NCBI GenBank assembly: GCA_034416335.1
Contig: DAOULV010000023.1
Location: 7,100-71,099 of the forward strand
Direction: 5' to 3'
DNA from: MGML01 sp034416335
Lineage (GTDB): Bacteria; Chloroflexota; Dehalococcoidia; Dehalococcoidales; UBA2162
DNA length: 64,000 bases
Position 1 is the first letter of the stretch. Every line of letters begins with the position of its first letter. Made by a program: the position numbers and the translations under genes. This document shows positions 50,601-58,411 of the stretch, piece after piece. Below the pieces are notes generated by a model that was not told the origin of the DNA, made no database searches, and was given only the letters and a program-made list of their open reading frames with translations.

Positions 50601-51493
50601 GTAGCGCCTTCAAAAGGCTGAATACCGCTCGGGTAGTTGTGGGTTTCGGCGGTAAAAAGAATGTGATAATAGCATTCTTTTGAGATAAAGTGAGAACTCT
50701 TTCCCGGATTCGCCGGCAGAATCGTCCAGATTTTATAACCCCTGATCGCACTCGAATCGTCGCTGAAGGCGATGACGCTGTTGGACGGGTTTTTCTGTAT
50801 CGTCGACCGGATTATCTGGAGAAGGGTATCAGGTATTTCCTTACCGTCGACTGTCATTCTGCCCTTGAAAAACCAGTGACGCGAGTGCTCGCTGTTATTG
50901 TTCCCGAGCATAAACAGTTCGGCGTTCGTAGGATTACGCTTCAGCTCGTTAACAAACAGGCTGGTGTAGAAATTTACATCCCAGTCATCCATACCGAGTC
51001 CGTTCTCACGGTTGAACACACGCAGAGCATCCACACCTTTTTCAATAACCGGAATCGTGAAAACTTTTTCAGGAACAGCCCCGGTAACGAATGATTTCAA
51101 CGGTTCCGGGTACGGAGTCTCCGTCATACGGTCGTGGTTTTCGACAGTAAACTGATCTCTATCAGTACCATCGGGGAGAAGGTATCGTCTTGAACGCTCG
51201 ATGCGGGTTATCTTATCCAGACCGCAGGCGCTGCAGACAGCAACGGCATTCGTCGAATAGGCTGTATCGAAACTAAGCCTCGGACCGATTTCTACGACAT
51301 TCGCTCCGGGGACTAAAAAAGGCTGCTTGCTGAAACTCTCGACTTCGAATGTTTCAGCAAGCAGCCATTTGAGTATTTCAAGTTCTTCTGCGGTAAGCGG
51401 GGCTGATGTTTGTACGTTAAAACAGTACTCGAAATCCGGCTTAACTTTACGATAGAAATGCCGTACTTCCGGTATGCTTCTAACGTCCGTCAT
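47627..51493 (-). CDS. purL: Phosphoribosylformylglycinamidine synthase, single-chain form
   Basis: The 1288 aa enzyme makes FGAM from FGAR, ATP and glutamine in purine synthesis. An N-terminal PurS-like part (SAPLTAEELEILKWLLAETF) precedes the PurL core (NNSEHSRHWFFKG, FTAETHNYPSGIQPFEGATTG, DQGAGGPANVLAEI, CHDRSDGGLITTLVEMAI), and the C-terminal glutamine amidotransferase has VAIIRDEGSNGDREM, the catalytic cysteine in LGICNGCQLMAFLG near 1140, and MPHPERTF. This is the long proteobacterial and eukaryotic arrangement, not the split PurS/PurQ/PurL usual in many other bacteria. It follows purN with a 127-nt gap and is probably co-transcribed. Confidence 0.96.
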   Translation of the reverse strand: MTDVRSIPEVRHFYRKVKPDFEYCFNVQTSAPLTAEELEILKWLLAETFEVESFSKQPFLVPGANVVEIGPRLSFDTAYSTNAVAVCSACGLDKITRIERSRRYLLPDGTDRDQFTVENHDRMTETPYPEPLKSFVTGAVPEKVFTIPVIEKGVDALRVFNRENGLGMDDWDVNFYTSLFVNELKRNPTNAELFMLGNNNSEHSRHWFFKGRMTVDGKEIPDTLLQIIRSTIQKNPSNSVIAFSDDSSAIRGYKIWTILPANPGKSSHFISKECYYHILFTAETHNYPSGIQPFEGATTGTGGRIRDGHATGKGSFVVAGTAAYCTASLNIPDFEIPGEPEGLTYPYELASPLNILIEASNGASDYGNKFGEPLIQGFVRTFEQVLPDKERRAWLKPIMFTGGIGQIDDTNVEPREPENGILVVQVGGPAYRIGMGGGSASSMIQGENIAELDFNAVQRGNAEMENKLNRVIRACAEKEGDNPLLVVHDQGAGGPANVLAEIIDPAGGKIYIRRFSLGDPSMTVADIWCAEYQERSAFLIHEERIDEFRAICEREKVNCEILGEITGDGRVIVYDEEDDSTPVDLPLDKILGEMPPKSYNLERVPRKLEPLNLPEGLAVEKALELVFKLPSVGSKGYLVRKVDRSVTGLIAQQQCCGPLQLPVSDVAVIAQSHFGITGGAMAIGEQPIKMLIDEKAGARMAVGEMLTNMVSARISELSHIKCSVNWMWAAKLPGEGARIYDAARALAELITQLGIAVDGGKDSLSMAARVDNENVKAPGEVVVSGYATMPDITRKLTPDIKRPGESRLVFIDPSEGRNRLGGSALGQAFGQIGDESPDVDDYQLLVSMFRVVQKILDEDLILACHDRSDGGLITTLVEMAIAGNCGFTIDIPGEDDIVARLFSEELGLVLEYLPDNENRIKIILEEHGLSYSVLGETSREKRVKINRGEEIVLDIDTITLLSWWESTSDRLEQEQMNVGMAKEQTTYRERTGVNYTLTFEPEPVTPGSLRGDSRPKVAIIRDEGSNGDREMTSAFYWAGFETWDVTMTDILEERITLEKFRGIVFVGGFSYADVLDPAKGWAGIIKFNPRLKKEFEDFFKRQDTFSLGICNGCQLMAFLGIVPWEGIPETSQPRFITNNSERFESHWGMVRISESPAMMLKGMEGSILGIWTAHGGGKLYCPDPDILAAAREQNLTPVAYVDDDGIPTEKYRFNPNGSPAGIASFCSKDGRHLAIMPHPERTFLLWQWPYVPEEWKTGDWKKEVGDYVLPASPWLKMFQNAYKWCKEN

Positions 51494-51620
51494 CTCGCCC
51501 TGTCAATCAGCATGCTTATTCGTCTTCGCTTGTCAATCGGTATTACGTACAGGTATGGTAAAGTGGCTACACCTGATTATACCTCCGTACTTACCGTCCA
51601 ATCAATACCCGGAGGGGTTA

Positions 51621-52502
51621 TTATTCGTCCAGTCTGTAACCGTATTCCGGCATCTTTTTCCCGTCCAGGAAAACATCCTTACCGTCCACTCCAACCCGGC
51701 CTTCGGCTATCAAACGCACAGCCACAGGATATATTTTCCAGTCACCCTCCACCTTTAGAATATCCTGCAGGTGAGAGCAGATATTACGCATTATTTCCTG
51801 AAGTTCTTCATCAGCCTTTTCTTTAAATTCTTCATATGTCCTGATACGGCTTGCACCGGCGAAAGCCAGTATTCGGTGGAGCCCCTCAAGCAGTTCCCGC
51901 GGTTCTTTCGAATCCAGTTCGACAAGAGTGTTCGCTATCTTCAAAGGTGCGGACTGCACCAGCACTGGACCATTATCTTCGTTTTTATCCACGAAAAACA
52001 GTGTCGACCTTATCGCATCGTCACCGGCGAGAATCGCCATAGCCGAAGGAATCCAGTGCAGTCCCGCGTAGCCTCTGGTAGTATCTCCCGGGTGAACATT
52101 CAATATACGAGGATAATACCTGTCAACCATCCAGTCGGAATTCAACTGATCAAAACCTGCCAGGCATATCAGATCAGGCTGCCTGCCGATTTCACCTTCA
52201 ATCAGCCGGCATAAATCTGTCTCATATTCAATTCTTTCGGGAGCATTTCTGGGTACTTTACCCGGCCCGTACCTCTTCCTGACTTCCCTTAGATATGGTA
52301 TATGACTCAATTCAAGGACTTTATGACCGTTTTTCCCGGCGATTTCTACCCCGCCGCAATCCGGCCGGTTGGTGAATACGATGTAATTGTGCTCAGGATT
52401 ACCGGCAACAATCTCCCTGTAATTGGTACCGGAACCTGAAACAAAACAGACGATTGTCATTCTCTTCCCGGATTTCTCAGGGTCATAAACCGGTTCTCTC
52501 AT
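51621..52502 (-). CDS. purN: Phosphoribosylglycinamide formyltransferase-like protein
   Basis: I start at MREPVYDPEKSGKRM, 5 nt after GAGG, giving 293 aa, longer than typical PurN (about 200 aa) because of N- and C-terminal extensions. The formyltransferase core has IVCFVSGSGTNYREIV, RILNVHPGDTTRGYAGLHW (Asn and His of the catalytic set) and FFVDKNEDNGPVLVQSAPL (catalytic Asp). It would transfer formyl from 10-formyl-THF to GAR. Upstream of purL on the same strand, it fits the purine route. The extra tail (EEFKEKADEELQEIMRNIC and beyond) is unusual and also seen in some Chloroflexota proteins as I recall. Confidence 0.85.
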   Translation of the reverse strand: MREPVYDPEKSGKRMTIVCFVSGSGTNYREIVAGNPEHNYIVFTNRPDCGGVEIAGKNGHKVLELSHIPYLREVRKRYGPGKVPRNAPERIEYETDLCRLIEGEIGRQPDLICLAGFDQLNSDWMVDRYYPRILNVHPGDTTRGYAGLHWIPSAMAILAGDDAIRSTLFFVDKNEDNGPVLVQSAPLKIANTLVELDSKEPRELLEGLHRILAFAGASRIRTYEEFKEKADEELQEIMRNICSHLQDILKVEGDWKIYPVAVRLIAEGRVGVDGKDVFLDGKKMPEYGYRLDE

Positions 52503-52550
52503 AATATCCTCACCTTTACCAGTTTTCCGATTTGAGTTTATCCGGCTCAA

Positions 52551-52999
52551 GCCGGAGTGTCAATGCAGATAGTCTCATAATTAATATTTGATACTATTCG
52601 GTTCTGGTTGTGATTTTAGGTTCACCCCCCTTCTGGCCAGGATAGTCTTCCGGTCACCATCAATGGTTCTGACCGGAAAGGGGGCAGGCCTGCCCGCCTA
52701 CTCCAAGGCTTCGGCGGGCAGTAAGGTATATATAAACAATCAGGTGTAAACAAAATCTAACTTCAAGAATTTGAAAATTTTCTTTAATTTGTGTATTGTA
52801 AATCCTTTTTCACTATGTTAAGCTTTCGTGAAAAAAGTGTCCTGTTATCCATCTCGGTCTTGTTTTACTCGTAGTTCCCCAACTTGATTATGGATTCAAG
52901 GTTAATCTAAAAAGAACTGTTAATCCGAGTAACGGAGGTGCAAGATGAGATGAGGTTACTATCATAAATTAGTTAATATTTTTTGATAGGAGGACACAC
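52551..52999. repeat. R4 repeat and livK leader
   Basis: 52590-52725 is an R4 copy (CACCCCCCTTCTGGCCAG with CTGACCGGAAAGGGGG; GCCTGCCCGCC with GGCGGGC). The rest is leader: a weak -35/-10 pair near 52795-52820, then AGTAAC ... GTTACT (52927-52960), an inverted 6-nt pair around an internal GGAGGTG. GGAGG precedes the livK start. No gene is seen. Confidence 0.55.
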
Positions 53000-54259
53000 G
53001 TGAGTAAGAAACTCTCGACAGTCATTATCTCCTCGGTTCTGATCCTGATCATAACGGCTCTCCCTTTCCTTGCTTCCTGCGGCGGGAGTGCTCCCGAAAA
53101 AGATAAAATCGTAATCGGAGCAGCAAGACCCATTTCGGGACCATTAGCTCAAATAGGTGATTACGCAATGGGACCGATTATGGATATGTGGTCAGATGAA
53201 ATTAATGCAAAGGGCGGGTTGAACGTAGCCGGTAAAATGATGCCGGTAGAACTAAAGATTTATGATGACACCAGCGACCTTGGTACTTCTACAAGGCTGA
53301 TTGAAAAGCTGATACTTGAAGATAAGGTCGACTTCCTCTTCCCGAACTGTTCAACAGCATTTCTTTACGCTTCCGCACCTCTGGCAAACAAGTATAAATA
53401 CGTATATCTCGGTGCTGAGGGCGGATGTACCACGCTGACCGATATGCTTCCGGAGTTACCCTATGTGTTCGGTGTATTGAACTACTCGGACTACTACCAG
53501 ATACCCACGTTAGCGGACGTCCTGGTCAATAAAGGAGTGAAGACGGCGGCTATTATCTACATCAATGACCTCCACGGCGTGGAATACTATCACACATCTC
53601 TCAGTGAATTCCTGAAAGCCGGTATCGACATTGTGATGGCTGAAGCCGTGCCGCCTTATTCAGAGGATGTCGAGCTGGTACTGAAAGCGGCAAGAGATTC
53701 CGGTGCCGACGTGCTTTGCGCCTACGTTTATCCCCCCACGACTATGGCTGTAGTCGGACAGTCCATGGCCATCGGATACAGTCCGAAAGCAATGGTCCTC
53801 GGACCGGGTGTTAACTTCGAATTCTTTAAGGGAATATTCGGTGAACAGGTACTTGAAGGCCTTATCGGTTTCGGTGCTTATAACTCCAAGTCTTCACCGG
53901 AGATAGCAGACTTTATCGATAATTTCATCGACCGCTACGGTCTTGAAACGATGGACTGGTGGGGAGGCGCTTTCTATTACGCAGCCCTGCAATGTTTCGG
54001 CCAGGCAATAGAAAAAGCAGGAAGCCTGGACAATACCAAGGTGCGCGATGTAATGGCGTCGGAGCATTTCCAGACCATCCTCGGAGATACCTGGTTCGAT
54101 ATGACAGCCGATGGTGAAGGCGGCGGCCTATTAGCCAAGGATTGTCATCCCGGACAGGTCGGCCAGTGGCAGAGCGGAACCTACGAAGTCATCGGCCCGG
54201 CGGATAAGACCACCTCGGACAGGGTAATCTATCCGAAACCGCAATGGCCGGCACCATAA
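53000..54259 (+). CDS. livK: Branched-chain-type ABC substrate-binding lipoprotein
   Basis: The 419 aa protein begins at GTG after GGAGG. A lipoprotein signal ends in LPFLASCGGS (lipobox LASC near residue 27). The mature protein is a Leu/Ile/Val-binding-like type I periplasmic fold: KIVIGAARPISGPLAQIG, VDFLFPNCSTAFLYASAPL, TAAIIYINDLHGVEYY, EAVPPYSEDVELVLKAARD. Related members bind amino acids, amides, urea or aromatic acids. It is the first gene of a complete livKHMGF set. A strong hairpin separates it from the permease genes and probably raises its relative level. The substrate may be the compound used by the methyltransferase genes downstream. Confidence 0.93.
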   Translation: MSKKLSTVIISSVLILIITALPFLASCGGSAPEKDKIVIGAARPISGPLAQIGDYAMGPIMDMWSDEINAKGGLNVAGKMMPVELKIYDDTSDLGTSTRLIEKLILEDKVDFLFPNCSTAFLYASAPLANKYKYVYLGAEGGCTTLTDMLPELPYVFGVLNYSDYYQIPTLADVLVNKGVKTAAIIYINDLHGVEYYHTSLSEFLKAGIDIVMAEAVPPYSEDVELVLKAARDSGADVLCAYVYPPTTMAVVGQSMAIGYSPKAMVLGPGVNFEFFKGIFGEQVLEGLIGFGAYNSKSSPEIADFIDNFIDRYGLETMDWWGGAFYYAALQCFGQAIEKAGSLDNTKVRDVMASEHFQTILGDTWFDMTADGEGGGLLAKDCHPGQVGQWQSGTYEVIGPADKTTSDRVIYPKPQWPAP

Positions 54260-54299
54260 CGCAAAAATATAAGACCTGATATACCGAAACGACAGCGAG

Positions 54300-54380
54300 C
54301 AGGCTGTCCCGGGTGAATACCAGGACTGCAGTGAATGAACAACGGCTGCAGACATCTTCATGTGTTGCCGGGACAGCCTG
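54300..54380 (+). promoter_or_regulatory. Intercistronic hairpin between livK and livH
   Basis: Perfect 13-bp arms CAGGCTGTCCCGG (54300-54312) and complement (54368-54380) with a 55-nt loop that holds a CTGCAG pair. It may block 3' decay of the livK message or partly end transcription, so that more binding protein than permease is made. Confidence 0.6.
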
Positions 54381-54393
54381 TGAGAGACAATTT

Positions 54394-55266
54394 ATGGAAC
54401 TAGTAACCGTTCTGGATATCGTTATCGGCGGCCTGTTGATGGGCGGTATATATGCCCTGATTGCGATGGGGTTAAGCCTGCAATACGGGGTGGCGCGTGT
54501 ATTGAATATATCTCACGGCGAATTCATTATGATCGGAGCGTTCGCCACCTGGCTACTCTACACCTCACTCGGCATTAATCCGCTGATTGCCCTCGTGATT
54601 GTCGGCCCGGTCGTATTTGTAATCGGGTACCTCCTGCACATCACGCTGTTCAGAAGTCTTCTTAAATCGTCGGTATCAACCGCGGTTTTTGAAGGTAATT
54701 CACTGCTGGCCACTTTCGGTCTCCTGTATATAATCCAGAACATAGCCATAATCATCTGGAGCACATCCTCGAAAGGATTTACTTTCCTGGCAACCCCGGT
54801 AAACTTCGGGGGGGCAATCTTCTCCATGAACCGTCTGGTTACTCTCGGATTCGCAATAGGTATCGGACTGGCGTTTTATCTTTTCCTGGCCCGTACCCGG
54901 ATGGGTAAAGCTATCCGGGCGGCAGCCCAGGACCCTTCGGCTGCCGAACTGATGGGGGTAGATATAAACAAAGTATTGGCCCTGTGCTTCGGTTTCGGGG
55001 CATTGATGGCCGGTCTCGCCGGCGTACTCTACAGCATGAGTTTTTCAATCCAGACGACAATGGGGCTGGGATTCACCGTTATCGCTATTATTGTGGTTGT
55101 CCTCGGAGGACTCGGCAGCATCCCGGGGAGTTTTATCGGGGGGTTTATCCTCGGCATTCTCGGGCAGATAGTAACGCACTTCGAGCCCAGTTTATCGCTG
55201 GCAGCCTATTATCTCATATTCATTCTTCTTCTGCTGTTAAGACCAAAAGGCATATTCGGGAAATAG
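54394..55266 (+). CDS. livH: Branched-chain-type ABC permease, LivH
   Basis: I start at MELVTVLDIVIGGLLMGG (290 aa) rather than the upstream GTG in the hairpin. Eight or so membrane helices are visible, with LQYGVARVLNISHGEFIMIGAF and the ABC contact region RTRMGKAIRAAAQDPSAAELMGV near residue 170 typical of LivH. The last helices contain IAIIVVVLGGLGSIPGSFIGG. It forms the membrane channel with LivM, whose gene starts 4 nt after its stop. Confidence 0.95.
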   Translation: MELVTVLDIVIGGLLMGGIYALIAMGLSLQYGVARVLNISHGEFIMIGAFATWLLYTSLGINPLIALVIVGPVVFVIGYLLHITLFRSLLKSSVSTAVFEGNSLLATFGLLYIIQNIAIIIWSTSSKGFTFLATPVNFGGAIFSMNRLVTLGFAIGIGLAFYLFLARTRMGKAIRAAAQDPSAAELMGVDINKVLALCFGFGALMAGLAGVLYSMSFSIQTTMGLGFTVIAIIVVVLGGLGSIPGSFIGGFILGILGQIVTHFEPSLSLAAYYLIFILLLLLRPKGIFGK

Positions 55267-55270
55267 ATAC

Positions 55271-56221
55271 ATGAAATTTACAGAAATTACGTCCAATAAG
55301 TGGTTTGCACCGGGAATCATCGGTATCATCCTGGTACTGCTGGCTACTCTCCCGGTATATGCCGCCGGCTATACTCCCATACTGTTTACAACATTCTTGA
55401 TGTACATCATCCTTTCGGTAAGCTGGGCGCTATTTTCAGGGCCTACCGGTTATATGTCGCTGGCGACAGCCGCTTTCTTCGGGGTCGGCATATACACTGC
55501 GGCATTACTGGGCGATATATTACCCCTGCCGCTTTTTATCATCGCCGGAGGTCTGGCGAGTGCGGTTGTAGCACTTCTGGTAGGAGCTTTGACCCTTAGA
55601 TTACGGGGTATATACTTTGCTATTTTTACCTTCGGTCTTGTTATGCTCATTGCACAGCTGCTCATGTTCTTTGAACTGCATGTGACGGGAACACGCGGAC
55701 GTTTTGTAATCGTTATAGACTACAACACGATATACTATGTGATGCTGATTATTTTCATACTGCTGATGTTTACGATGTACCTTATCCGCCGCTCCAGGTG
55801 GGGACTTGCTCTTCAGAGTATTGGCGAAAATGAAGAGGCCGCATCGCACATCGGCATCAATGTTACGATGGTTAAGGTACTGTTCTTCGCCCTCAGTGCC
55901 TTCTTCATCGGTACAGCCGGTGCCACCATCGCAACGAGGTGGACGTATATAGACCCTATTATCGCTTTCGATCCGGATATGTCCTTCCTGCCGGTACTTA
56001 TGGCAATTTTCGGCGGAATGGCTAAATACTACGGCCCCGTGATAGGCGCTGTAATATTTGCTTATCTTCAGGAAATTCTCATTACCAGGTTTACCGAATT
56101 ATATATGCTTATATTCGGTATAATACTGGTCGTCTCCATACTGTACCTGCCGAACGGAATCGTCGGTCTGGTCCAGAAACTCTGGAAAAGACTGGAGGTT
56201 AAACTCTATGCCGATACTTGA
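55271..56221 (+). CDS. livM: Branched-chain-type ABC permease, LivM
   Basis: The 316 aa membrane protein has about ten hydrophobic spans, LSVSWALFSGPTGYMSLATAAFFGVG near residue 48, LRLRGIYFAIFTFGL near 110, and the ATPase-contact motif RSRWGLALQSIGENEEAASHIGI near 177. These match LivM. Its end overlaps the livG start by 14 nt. It pairs with LivH to form the channel. Confidence 0.95.
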   Translation: MKFTEITSNKWFAPGIIGIILVLLATLPVYAAGYTPILFTTFLMYIILSVSWALFSGPTGYMSLATAAFFGVGIYTAALLGDILPLPLFIIAGGLASAVVALLVGALTLRLRGIYFAIFTFGLVMLIAQLLMFFELHVTGTRGRFVIVIDYNTIYYVMLIIFILLMFTMYLIRRSRWGLALQSIGENEEAASHIGINVTMVKVLFFALSAFFIGTAGATIATRWTYIDPIIAFDPDMSFLPVLMAIFGGMAKYYGPVIGAVIFAYLQEILITRFTELYMLIFGIILVVSILYLPNGIVGLVQKLWKRLEVKLYADT

Positions 56222-56927
56222 AGGTAAAAGGGTAACCAGGTCTTTCGGCGGTCTTGTGGCCGTATCGGATGTGAATTTCGACGTTGAACGCGGGGAAATA
56301 GTCGGTCTTATCGGGCCGAACGGTGCCGGAAAGACCACCCTTTTCAACCTGATATCGGCGGCACTACGCACCCAACAGGGCGTCATTACATTCAAAGGTA
56401 CAAAAATTACCGGTATGAAGCCGTACCAGATATGCAAGCTTGGTATCGCCAGGACATTTCAAAGCGTTAAAATCTTCCCCAACATCTCGGTAATGGGAAA
56501 CATCATGCTCGGGGCACTATTCGGTAAAAATACAAGTATATCATCGGATGAAGCAGCAGCCGAAGCAGAAGAACTGATGGAATTTGTCGGACTATCGCAT
56601 ATCAGGGATGCGCAGGCACAGGATTTAACGCTGGCCAACCAGAAACGCATTGAAGTAGCCAGGGCGCTGGCGACAAATCCTGAGTTACTTCTGCTGGACG
56701 AACTGATGGCCGGACTAAATCATACCGAGGTCACGGAAGCCATGAATCTGGTAACGAGAATACGAGACAGAGGAATTACAATACTGATGATAGAGCACGT
56801 CATGAAAGCGATAATGAGTATCTGCAACCGTATTATCGTCCTTCATCACGGAGAGACTATCGCCGAAGGTACACCGGAAGAGGTTTCCACGAGTAAGCGA
56901 GTAATCGAGGTGTACCTTGGAGAATAA
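56208..56927 (+). CDS. livG: Branched-chain-type ABC ATPase, LivG
   Basis: The 239 aa ATPase has Walker A GLIGPNGAGKTTLFNLI near residue 34, the LivG-specific GIARTFQSVKIFPNISV after it, the signature region LTLANQKRIEVARALA near 140, and Walker B LLLLDELMAG near 162. The signature is LTLANQ rather than LSxGxQ, common in LivG-like proteins of this group. It powers the transporter with LivF. Confidence 0.95.
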   Translation: MPILEGKRVTRSFGGLVAVSDVNFDVERGEIVGLIGPNGAGKTTLFNLISAALRTQQGVITFKGTKITGMKPYQICKLGIARTFQSVKIFPNISVMGNIMLGALFGKNTSISSDEAAAEAEELMEFVGLSHIRDAQAQDLTLANQKRIEVARALATNPELLLLDELMAGLNHTEVTEAMNLVTRIRDRGITILMIEHVMKAIMSICNRIIVLHHGETIAEGTPEEVSTSKRVIEVYLGE

Positions 56928-56931
56928 ACAT

Positions 56932-57636
56932 ATGCTGGAGATAAGAAACCTCAACACCTGTTATGGAATAACTCAGGCATTATGGGACGTCTGCCTGAGT
57001 GTCGATGAATCCGAGATTGTCGCCCTGGTCGGTTCGAACGGTGCCGGAAAAACCACTCTGTTGAACACTATATCCGGTCTGTTACAGCCCGTCTCGGGAA
57101 CTATCCATTTTCTGGGAAAGAGAATTGACGGTCTGTCACCTCACTCTATTGTTGAAGCAGGTATCTCGCACGTGCCGGAAGGCGGCAGGATATTCACAGA
57201 AATGACCGTTATTGAAAACCTGGAGATGGGGGCATATCCTCTTCATGCATGGAAACAGAGAAAAGAAACTAAACAAGAGGTCTACCGAATATTCCCCGTT
57301 TTGAAAGAAAGGGAAAAGCAGATGGCCAGAACTCTTAGCGGCGGTGAACACCAGATGCTGGCTATGGGACGGGGACTTATGTCCAGACCCAGGCTATGTA
57401 TTCTCGATGAACCGTCATACGGACTGGCGCCGAAATACGTGGAAGAAGTTTTCAGAATAATCAAATCTCTAAACGAACAGGGGATTACGATATTTCTGAT
57501 TGAACAGAACGTAAAGCATTCACTGGAGATAGCCGATAAAGCCTATGTAATGGAGAACGGCCGGATAGCCCTCGAAGGTGACTGCCAGGAACTGCTGGAA
57601 ACCGATCACGTGAGAAAGTCATACCTTGGATTATAA
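56932..57636 (+). CDS. livF: Branched-chain-type ABC ATPase, LivF
   Basis: I start at MLEIRNLNTCYG (234 aa), 8 nt after GGAG; an in-frame TTG 15 nt upstream is also possible. It has Walker A ALVGSNGAGKTTLLNTI, the LivF-like VPEGGRIFTEMTVIENLEMG, signature LSGGEHQMLAMGRGL and Walker B LCILDEPSYGLAP. It is the last transporter gene; the corrinoid protein gene starts 114 nt later in the same direction. Confidence 0.95.
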   Translation: MLEIRNLNTCYGITQALWDVCLSVDESEIVALVGSNGAGKTTLLNTISGLLQPVSGTIHFLGKRIDGLSPHSIVEAGISHVPEGGRIFTEMTVIENLEMGAYPLHAWKQRKETKQEVYRIFPVLKEREKQMARTLSGGEHQMLAMGRGLMSRPRLCILDEPSYGLAPKYVEEVFRIIKSLNEQGITIFLIEQNVKHSLEIADKAYVMENGRIALEGDCQELLETDHVRKSYLGL

Positions 57637-57750
57637 TCACTCAAAGTCACATTCCCTGCTAATAATGCATTTACCGGGAATTGCCGGATGAGGTTGATAT
57701 AAATAACCTGTATAATATAAAATCGTCTACCGCAAAAGGAGGAGAGAAAA

Positions 57751-58374
57751 ATGGCGGAAAATCTGGTTGATGTACTGGCAGAACTAAAAGAGAAAGAAGC
57801 ACTGGCAATAGTCAAAGAAAGGCTGGAATCCGGAGAAGACCCGTTGAACATTCTTACCGATTCCAGAAAAGCTCTTGAAATCGTCGGCACCCGGTTTGCC
57901 GACGGTACGTACTTTATCCCGGACCTGGTATACTCGGGAGAAATTCTTAAAGCAATCTCCGACCTGGTCAAACCTGAAATAAACCAGGATGCCGAGGTCG
58001 AACGTCTCGGCAAGGTAATAATCGGTACGGTAGCCGGAGATATTCACGATATAGGTAAAGATATCGTCGTATTTATGCTCGATGTTAACGGCTTCAAAGT
58101 CTATGACCTCGGAGTAGATGTCCCGGTTGACAAATTCGTTGAAAAAATCAAGGAAACCGGCGCCAAAGTGGTCGGCCTGAGCGGATTCCTGACACTGGCC
58201 TATGAATCGATGAAGGACACCGTCAAAGCAATTAAAGACGCCGGACTGAATGACGTGAAGATAATGATAGGCGGCGGACAGATTACCGAAGAAATAAAGA
58301 AATACACCGGGGCCGACGCTTACGGAAAAGACGCTATGACAGGCGTGACACTTGCTAAAAAATGGCTGACTTAA
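57751..58374 (+). CDS. Corrinoid (B12-binding) methyltransferase protein, MtbC/MtaC type
   Basis: The 207 aa protein has the standard two-domain layout. The N-terminal helical cap (VDVLAELKEKEALAIVKERL, EDPLNILTDSRKALEIVG, FIPDLVYSGEILKAIS) protects the cofactor. The Rossmann domain has GTVAGDIHDIGKDIVVFML near residue 89, where the histidine (D-x-H-x-x-G) binds cobalt, then GLSGFLTLAYESM and IMIGGGQI. It carries methyl groups on cobalt between a substrate methyltransferase and an acceptor enzyme. The UroD/MtaA-like gene 37 nt downstream is the natural partner. No substrate-specific MttB/MtbB gene is visible. Confidence 0.95.
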   Translation: MAENLVDVLAELKEKEALAIVKERLESGEDPLNILTDSRKALEIVGTRFADGTYFIPDLVYSGEILKAISDLVKPEINQDAEVERLGKVIIGTVAGDIHDIGKDIVVFMLDVNGFKVYDLGVDVPVDKFVEKIKETGAKVVGLSGFLTLAYESMKDTVKAIKDAGLNDVKIMIGGGQITEEIKKYTGADAYGKDAMTGVTLAKKWLT

Positions 58375-58411
58375 ACGGACTTCGAAAGCAATAATTCAGG
58401 AGGTAATTACA

